From Diplolepis rosae (taxonomy: Eukaryota > Arthropoda > Insecta > Hymenoptera > Diplolepididae), in contig JAPYXD010000581.1 in assembly GCA_030998225.1 (NCBI GenBank), forward strand, positions 1-64,000: DNA of 64,000 nt, read 5' to 3'. Shown here in pieces: positions 57,509 through 64,000 of this stretch. Position 1 is the stretch's first letter. The number at the start of each line of letters is the position of its first letter. The notes under the pieces were generated by a model. It had not been told where the DNA came from. It searched no databases and saw only the letters and a program-made list of their open reading frames with translations. The translations under genes were made by a program, and so were the position numbers.

Positions 57509-60282
57509 ATGTACAGCTACCAAGCCGTGCAACAATTTCTCGGAATCGAATGTGAAAAAACAGATGAAGATTTCCGAATTGAATTTTCGAAAAACTTTTT
57601 TTATGCAAACGTTTGTCAGTTTTGTTCAAAATATGATACAAATATAAACATGCGGAGATGTGAATCGTGCAAAATTATGTTTTATTGTACAGAAGAACAT
57701 CAGAAGTCCCACTGGCCATCTCACAAAGAATTCTGTATTGCTTTACAATCCGTCATGGCAAGTAGCGAATCAGATTACATTTTCCAAAATATGCTATCTG
57801 ATCCTGCGGTAGAAGTTGAAAATAAATATTATATTCTCGATTTAGTACAAATAGCTATGGATAGAGAAATGCATGTTTATGAACGAGACATGTTCAATTT
57901 TCCTAGAATTTGTATTGCCTGCAGTGATCCAGATCCAATATCATTAAAACCTTGTTCAAAGTGCCCACATGCAAATTTTTGCAAAAGACACTTGAATTAT
58001 CAAGGACACGCACGAGTCTGTTTTATGTTTGAATTCTGCTACCGACTCGATCACTACTGGATAGTGTTTAAGCATATACCTTTAGAAGAATTCATCGAAG
58101 CCATCCCTCACAATAATCAAATAGTGAAATTGCCGAAATCGATGCATTTTTTTCTTATGACTTACGTGAGACCATATCATGAAAAAATCAATTTCGCAGT
58201 TAATGAAATACGAATGCTCGTTTCGAAAAATTTTACCAGGTCTTTGACCGTGATTTATGCAATGGAGAAATTACATTTTTTAATTGGCAAAACTCTCGTA
58301 ATTCATGTAATAAGTAAAAAGAAATATCAGGAAATAAATCTTATTGAATGGGAAATTTTGCTGCACTGGTTTCACAAGCTAAGGTTTATAAAAGTCGTAT
58401 TTATTGGTGCTGAACTCTACCCTATAGAACCAATATTTCAATTATGTCCACATTGTCAGACAACAAAGAAAAGTCTGAAAATTGAATTTTCACCAGTAAA
58501 GTACATAAAGTATCATGCAGAAAACAATAAAAAACCAGATTTAATCGTAGGTTTTGATATTGATACAATGATTCAAGCCACGTGTACTGACGCTTGGAAA
58601 TTATTTACCAAATTTGATGTTCCAATCATTTTAACTGCTAACAATGAAATGGATTTGGTGAATGGAATTCGATTTACTGTACAGAATACTTTGAATTTTT
58701 CGGTGATAGAAAAAAACCCGTTTGCAAGCCTGAGACCTGAGAGAGTCTATGAAGGTGTTTCTTATTGTAATTATTTTCTCTCTATTTACGGAAATGTGTT
58801 GCCAAAGCTCACTCAGTTGCATTTTTCGAATTTTTTCCAGAATTATTTTGAAGCACGGATGAAAGATAAAGAAGAAGTTGAAGGTTGCGTTCAGGAACAA
58901 AGCCATGGCGAGATGGTGGACGATGAAAAAAAGGAAGAAGCGGTTATCCAGGACGATAAAGAAGAAGAGCTTGCGGAGGCCAAAGAGGAAGTAGTGGCTA
59001 TCAAGGATGATAAGGAGAAAAATCTTATCGAGGAGGAAAATCTTATCGAAGAGAAAAATCTTACCGAGGAGGAGAAGAATCTTATCGAGAAGGAAAATCT
59101 TATCGGGGAGGAAAATCTTATCGAGGAGGAGAAAAATCTGATCGAGAAGGAAAAACTTATCGAGGAGGAAAATCTTATCGAGGGGAAAAACCTTATCGAG
59201 AAGGAAAATCTTATCGGGGAGGAAAATCTTATCGAGGAGGAGAAAAATCTGATCGAGAGGGAAAAAGTTATCGAGGAGGAAAATCTTATCGAGGGGGAGA
59301 AAAACCTTATCGAGAAGGAAAATATTATCGGGGAGGAAAATCTTATCGAGGAGGAGAAAAATCTTATCGTGGAGGAAAATCTTATCGAGGAGGAAAATCT
59401 TATCGAGGAGGAGAATCTTAGCGAGGAGGAAAATAGTATTGAGGAGGAAAATCTTATCGAGCAGGAAAAGCTTAACGAAAAGAAAAAACAAGAAAAGATT
59501 TCCGAGGGTAAAAAGGCTCATGATATTTACAAAAGAAAAACACAAGAAGAAATAGTAAATGATATTCTAATACAAGCGGAAATAAAATATAGATCTCTAA
59601 AACAAAAAGTTAGGCTTTACATGAATTATATTGCAATGCAAAATAAATACAATGATAAGACCACATTATTATTCAGAGAATTAAAGGGCCTTTCCGCAAA
59701 ATATTATGATCTTGAAGCCAGAATTCATGAGGTAAGATTTTTTTCAATGATATAGCAATGATTTTGACTAAGGGTGAATTTGCGAAATGAATCTTTTTCA
59801 ACACAAGATAATGATCGTAATTTCAAATCTAGGATGGTCTTATGACTATTGAAATTTTTTTTCATAGCGCCTCCTTTGAAAATCCGATTTTCGGTACCTG
59901 TAGAGTGGGTTGAAACTACGATTTTCAACCCTAGGGTTGAAAGTCGCTGTTTCAACCCGCTCCACAGTTACAGCCAATCAGATTTTCGAAAGAGTTGCTA
60001 TGAAAAATAGTATACATTACTCGAAACAAAACACAGCGAAAGCATTTCGTGTGATTGCAGCCCTCGTTTCACTCGGGTAAAGCAAACTTCACACTCATGC
60101 AATCGCTCTGTTTCGCCCCTTGTAATGTAATATACTATATTATGCTATTTCTATGAATATAATCGTCATTTTCATCTTTTTGCGATAAAAAAAAATATTT
60201 AGCACTTTATAAAATAGAAATTGTTTCTTTTCTGTTACAGCATTTCGGATTTGAACCTGATGAGGGAGACGATATACCATAA
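57509..60282 (+). CDS. MYND zinc-finger protein with MSS51_C-type domain and long acidic repeat tail (intact copy C)
   Basis: Two exons, 57509-59731 and 60241-60282 (GAG|GTAAGA donor, GTTACAG acceptor, phase 0), 754 residues ending HFGFEPDEGDDIP. The start MYSYQAVQQFLG matches the paralog. MYND ligands are complete at C36, C39, C51, C54, C60, H64, H72, C76. The second finger (CIACSDPDPISLKPCSKCPH, FCKRH) is also complete. MSS51_C-like blocks: LTVIYAMEKLHFLIGKTLVI, WEILLHWFHKLRFIKVVFIG, KPDLIVGFDID, NPFASLRPERVY. The acidic part from about residue 505 to 655 has more than 20 NLIEEE(N/K)-type units, far longer than in the paralog, followed by a coiled-coil segment. The terminal intron holds palindromic MITE copy 4. 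The AATAAA used by the paralog is changed here; the next lies at 60493. Likely expressed, function unknown. Confidence 0.85.
59021..59470 (+). repeat. Acidic coding minisatellite, expanded version with higher-order units
   Basis: 450 bp of AATCTTATCGAGGAGGA-type units. They group into about three higher-order blocks of 37-38 codons, each reading NLIEKEN(L/I)IGEENLIEEEK then a NLIE(K/R)EK segment. The opposite strand is also open for 300 codons because the repeat lacks stops there; that frame is not a gene. Confidence 0.9.
59860..60137 (-). mobile_element. Palindromic MITE family P, copy 4 (inverted, terminal intron)
   Basis: TTTTCATAGC to GTAATGTAATATACTA, opposite in orientation to copies 1-3. 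It is inserted in the terminal intron at a different position from copy 2. The hairpin at 59903-59962 is nearly perfect (one stem mismatch). Confidence 0.85.
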
Positions 60283-60639
60283 TCTATAATATGATTTATA
60301 ACCAATTATTTGCATCATTATAACATTCTTTTTTAAACTCAACTAAAGTTTTGTGTGCAAATGTTTTCTACGTTTTTATATAATATTGAAATTGAACACT
60401 ATAAGTTTAAGACTGTTTAAGTTATAATTAAATGTAATTTACCATCATGTGTCACTGTGCAATTCTATTACTAGATACTTTTTTATAGATAAAATAAATG
60501 TTTAATTTCATTAATATCAGGAAATGTTCTCATATTTTATAAATGTGTGAAATATACATATACAATTGAAAGCTAGGATATTATTTTTTTAATATTTTCG
60601 TTAGCATTTTTGTATTTCAGGAAATTTTTGAAAATTTAA

Positions 60640-60975
60640 ATCATTAAATAACATTTCTCCAAATGAAGAACAGTATTTTTCATTCTATTTTAAGTATAAT
60701 AGAATATGTATGGTTAAACGCAAAAAATGTCCATTAATTAAGGAGTTAACGAGAGAATTTTAAACTAATTTTAAATGTGTAATAAATCGCGGCAAGCAAT
60801 GCAGGTTTTCTAGTTATGATAATCATAATAAACATTAAAATTTCCACAAAAATTCTCAACAAAGCTTGTCAGAAAAGCCATCAGACCGGAAATATAAGTT
60901 TTCATAGATGAATAATAAAATAAATATGGAAATTAGGAATAATTTTTTATAATATTTTTGTTGTTAGCAGTATTG
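60640..60975. repeat. Remnant third copy of the cassette spacer
   Basis: 60640-60740 matches the region after 31600, then jumps directly to sequence matching 34055-34283 (TTTTAAACTAATTTTAAATG, TGTAATAAATCGC). It ends at TTAGCAGTAT, just where the psi-N exon begins in the other copies. The intervening 2.3 kb and psi-N itself are gone. Confidence 0.8.
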
Positions 60976-61075
60976 CTTTGTTTTTTTTTTTCAAAAATAC
61001 ATAATCCCTTTTTGAAGATTGTTGAAAAGAAATATAAAGTCCGTTTATCTTAAGTAATAATTTTTTAGTGATATT

Positions 61076-61198
61076 ATGAATTCTCATAAAAAGGTTGAAG
61101 AATTATTAGAAGAAGAAACAAGGGCAGTGCGCGCCGCCGCCTCTTCCTACTCGTTTCACACGAACAGGAGAAATATACAAGATATTATCTGTCTTTAG
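61076..61198 (+). other. Short open frame beside the P-element-like remnant
   Basis: ATGAATTCTCATAAAAAGG opens 40 codons (MNSHKKVEELLEEETRAVRA...DIICL). It may be part of the P-element-like gene or chance. No motif recognised. Confidence 0.2.
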
Positions 61199-61230
61199 CA
61201 TTTTGTAACCTCCAAAGCTTGGAAATTGTA

Positions 61231-61591
61231 CACTCAGAAAAAAGATTTGATTGAATCAAATAAAATGATTAGTTTAAACAACTTTCTTTGATTTAAAGAA
61301 ATGATTTGTTTAAATGAAATAAAATTTGTTTATGATTCAAACAAAATATCTTTGAACCAAATAAATATTTGTCTGAATCAAATTAATTTTTCTTCAAAAC
61401 AAAGAAATTAAGGCATTGATATATGGTCAAAGATATAATTTGTTTGATTCAAGGCAGAAATTTATTGGATTCGAATCAATATTTATTTGATCCAAAGATA
61501 TTTTGTTTGAATCAAACAAATTTTGTTTCATTAAAACAAAACATTTCTTTACATCACAGAAGGTGTTTTATACAAATAACTTTTCTGAGTG
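61231..61591. mobile_element. AATCAAA-rich MITE family, copy 3 (complete)
   Basis: Complete ends CACTCAGAAAA/TTTTCTGAGTG (11 bp, perfect) flanked by TA at 61229-61230 and 61592-61593. This copy defines the family's true boundaries. Its TA duplication suggests Tc1/mariner-type mobilisation. Confidence 0.85.
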
Positions 61592-61594
61592 TAG

Positions 61595-62254
61595 TACTTT
61601 TGATGGCAACCCTCCACAGCCCTTAATAACAATTTCAAAATTGAAAGAATTACATCAGTGGAATAGTAAAAGCGCAATTCAAGAAATTCGATAAAAGTTA
61701 AAAGCAATAATCGATTGTGAAGACACTGTTTTTAGTGATTTTGTGGATGCAGTAGCGCACGATTATTCTTTACCAGCTTTTAGAGATTGTTTGATTTTTT
61801 ACACAACTGGTCGTATAACTGCTTACATTAAACAGCACACTCACTGTTCGACATGCTTAAATGCATTTTTGACTACTTCTGAAATTCATGCAGATACGAT
61901 AACTTTTTATTTTGATTAGTTACCTGAAAGTTTGAGTAGATTTGCAAAAATAAATAAAGATTTCATACATCCAAATGTTAAGTTATACAAGCTTATCACA
62001 GTTATCGAATATCTATTTAACAAACATTGCCGGTCTAGCAATTCTTTTGATCTAATTCTAGACGATTTAATTTCATCTGAAACAAAATTTAGTTTTCAAT
62101 GCAAAGAACATGCTAATGAAGCTGTGGAAATGTTAGCATATATAATTCAATTTTATCTTCAAATACGGATGAGACAATTCGTAAGACAGGAAATGGCTGA
62201 GATTAAGAAAGTTAGCGTCTTGAAGAAAAAAGCAGCCAAGCTTTGCGACACTTA
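61595..62254 (+). pseudogene. P-element/THAP-like transposase C-terminal remnant
   Basis: Translation gives LKELHQWNSKSAIQEIR-stop, then FSDFVDAVAHDYSLPAFRDC, LIFYTTGRITAYIKQHTHCS, TCLNAFLTT. After another stop come SRFAKINKDFIHPNVKLYKL and ITVIEYLFNKHC, ending KKAAKLCDT at 62254. The CxxC in TYIKQ-HTHCSTCL and the HPN-KLYKLI-VIEYLF pattern resemble the C-terminal part of insect P-element-type transposases (C..C..L, then GG-HPS-LY). Stops and the missing catalytic region show it is dead. Family call is tentative. Confidence 0.45.
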
Positions 62255-62605
62255 ACTAGTCATTATCGATCTGTACATGTTAAAAATTTAAAATATGTTA
62301 AAAATATGTACTAGCAAATTTTATAGTAATGAATATTTTTTGTCATGTGAAACAAAATTTATTTTTCAATGCAAAGAACATGCCAATGAATCTGTAGAGA
62401 TGTTAGCATATGTGATTTAATTTTATTTTAAATAAGAATGAGACAATTCGTAAGACAGAAAATGGCTGAAATTTAAAAATTTAACGTCTTGAAAAAAAAA
62501 GCAGCCAAGCTTTGCGACATTTAACTAGCCATCATCGATCTGTACATGTTAAAAATTTAAAATATGTTAAAAATATGTACTAGGCAAATTTTATAGTAAT
62601 GAATA
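62065..62605. repeat. 268-bp tandem duplication of the transposase tail
   Basis: 62065-62332 is repeated at 62333-62605 (GAAACAAAATTTANTTTTCA recurs with 268-269-bp spacing; TTAACTAG, ATCGATCTGTACATG in both). The second copy has extra stops in the coding part. Confidence 0.85.
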
Positions 62606-62898
62606 TTTTTTGATACATTTACAAATTTTTAATTGAGTATATATTTCCCTTCACATGGTTTTTTATGTTGAACACAGGGCTTAACAAAATATTTATTTTT
62701 CATTTAATTCGTTTGAAGCTGGAAAATAAAAATGGAAAATACTTCTATTTAGAAGCGTAAGCTTTTTATTTATTTTTAAATATATTTTCAGTTCTATGGG
62801 GATAACATAAAAAAAATTTTGTTCAGGGTCTCAAGAATTCTTCATGCGTATCCACAGTATATATTTTACGAAGTTTAATGTGTTCTTTTTGCTATTTT

Positions 62899-63461
62899 CC
62901 CTAGCGAACTGGCTGAACGGTAGCTTTACGCTGTAGCGTAAAGCTATCGTAAAGTAGCATTATAACTCATGAATGAGGCAAAATAAACATTCAAAATGTT
63001 TTTATCCTTATTCTACGTTGAAAATAACGTTAACTGGTAATTGAAATATGCAATAATTTTATTTATTTACGCTAAAAATTAAAAAAACATAATACCTGTC
63101 ATTGAAGGCTAACAGTGGTTCACCTTTTGTGGAACTTCTCCCTTAAAGTTGAGCATTGGTTGGAGTGAGACACAATTATACTTTCATCTCACTCTAACAA
63201 ATAGTCAATCCTGACGGTGAAGACATGGAAAGTGATGAACCACTGCACTACCTTGAATGACAGGTATTATGTTTTATTAAATTTTTAGCATAAATAAATA
63301 AAATTATTGTATATTTCAATTACCAGTTAACGTTATTTTCAACATACGATGAAGATAAAAACAGTTTGAATGTTTATTTTGCCTCATTCATGAGTTATAA
63401 TGCTACTTTACGATAGCTTTACGCTACAGCGTAAAGCTACCGTTCAGCCAGTTCGCTAGGG
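62899..63461. mobile_element. 563-bp fold-back element with arms of about 225 bp
   Basis: CCCTAGCGAACTGGCTGAAC at 62899 is the complement of the right end at 63461. The arms match for about 225 bp around a 110-bp centre (63124-63234). Near each tip is a secondary palindrome (GCTTTACGCTGTAGCGTAAAGC). No coding capacity and no clear target duplication. Confidence 0.85.
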
Positions 63462-64000
63462 TTGTATTAATTGATGTATGCAAAATGTGTATTTTATGTC
63501 CTAGAATCATTTTAGGAACATTTTTTGATTTCATATTGTTCAAAAACTTAATCATTTAAAATTTTCTAAATATTTGTCTATTAGTATAATGCTTTTGTAG
63601 AGCGTGCCGCGTGCAGCGCCGCTCTGGTGAGAAAACTTCGCACATACAAACTATAATCACTAAGGAACCGCCATTTTGTTTTCAGTCGGACAGGGCTAGT
63701 CGTGTTCTTCATTGAAGGCTAAGCCGCCATCTTTACTTAGGTTGATTGCAAAGAATGTTGCGGTAAATTCAAATATAGTAAAAAGGGAAAAGTGTAAATA
63801 TTAAAGAAACAATATGTAATCCATGCTTTTTTACCGGTATTAGTATTGATAGTATACATAATATTAAACTAATCAAATGAAATTTATTAAATAATACTAA
63901 AATATAACTCGGTAATATTTCTTATTATGGTATATAATGTTGTATATATTTAAATAGGCATATGTATTTATTTCCTAACTACAATTAAATATAAATTTAT
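63462..64000. other. Noncoding end of window
   Basis: A GC-richer patch (63598-63740: GTGCCGCGTGCAGCGCCGC, then CCGCCATTTTG) could be a promoter or 5' UTR of a gene beyond the window. Nothing further can be supported. Confidence 0.35.

Noticed and set aside
58631..59545. 304-codon open frame on the minus strand across the acidic repeat
   Set aside because: It is the antisense of the NLIEEEK repeat, which has no stops in that frame; composition is Leu/Phe/Ile/Asp only. The plus-strand gene explains it.
1..64000. CRISPR arrays, bacterial operons, attachment sites or defence islands
   Set aside because: Gene structure, introns and repeat content are those of an animal nuclear genome; no regularly spaced palindromic repeat array with unique spacers was seen.

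Overview
The window reads as nuclear DNA of an insect, probably a hymenopteran. It is strongly AT-rich, its genes have short GT-AG introns, and it carries non-rDNA R1-clade retrotransposons, mariner and P-element relics, and many short inverted-repeat elements. A DUF4806-type gene and a local expansion of MYND zinc-finger genes also fit. The organism call is inference from sequence style; no species-specific marker was seen.

Layout. 0-8 kb: transposon debris, comprising a broken mariner, a degenerate TCTATCTTTTTC repeat field split by a 1.15-kb element with 26-bp terminal inverted repeats (TIRs) and its own reading frame, the first copy of a palindromic MITE, and a 97-bp tandem repeat. 8.4-14.0 kb: a minus-strand, multi-exon DUF4806-like gene, now damaged. 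One intron holds a 5'-truncated R1-clade retrotransposon with an 11-bp target duplication. 14-19 kb: patchy GC-rich noncoding DNA, a possible degenerate 5S-like segment and a TA/GT microsatellite. 19.3-22.2 kb: a small gene whose second exon is split by a second, internally deleted R1-like element with a 16-bp target duplication. 22-26 kb: mostly empty, with one candidate TIR element.

26-61 kb: the centrepiece, a local array of MYND + MSS51_C-type genes. It has one pseudogene (26.2-27.5 kb), two apparently intact two-exon genes (29.27-31.41 kb and 57.51-60.28 kb), a 3' fragment (52.2-53.2 kb) and two broken copies of a second MYND gene (34.3-36.2 and 55.0-56.3 kb). These are parts of a tandemly duplicated cassette (intact-type gene + spacer + second MYND gene), later separated by about 16 kb of transposon-rich DNA. 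The intact genes carry an acidic, coiled-coil-prone repeat near the C-terminus that has expanded very differently between copies.

Because the cassette copies can be aligned, several mobile elements can be read as filled versus empty sites: a 1.22-kb TA-flanked element (32.06-33.28 kb), a 1.16-kb fold-back element with a nested hairpin (34.75-35.91 kb), palindromic MITEs in introns, and one in an exon. A 746-bp TTAA-flanked element (44.56-45.31 kb) carries what looks like a first coding exon with a splice donor.

61-64 kb: a P-element/THAP-like transposase tail with a tandem duplication, and a 563-bp fold-back element. No tRNA gene, CRISPR array or bacterial-type operon was seen. Family names rest on recognised motifs, not on database searches.
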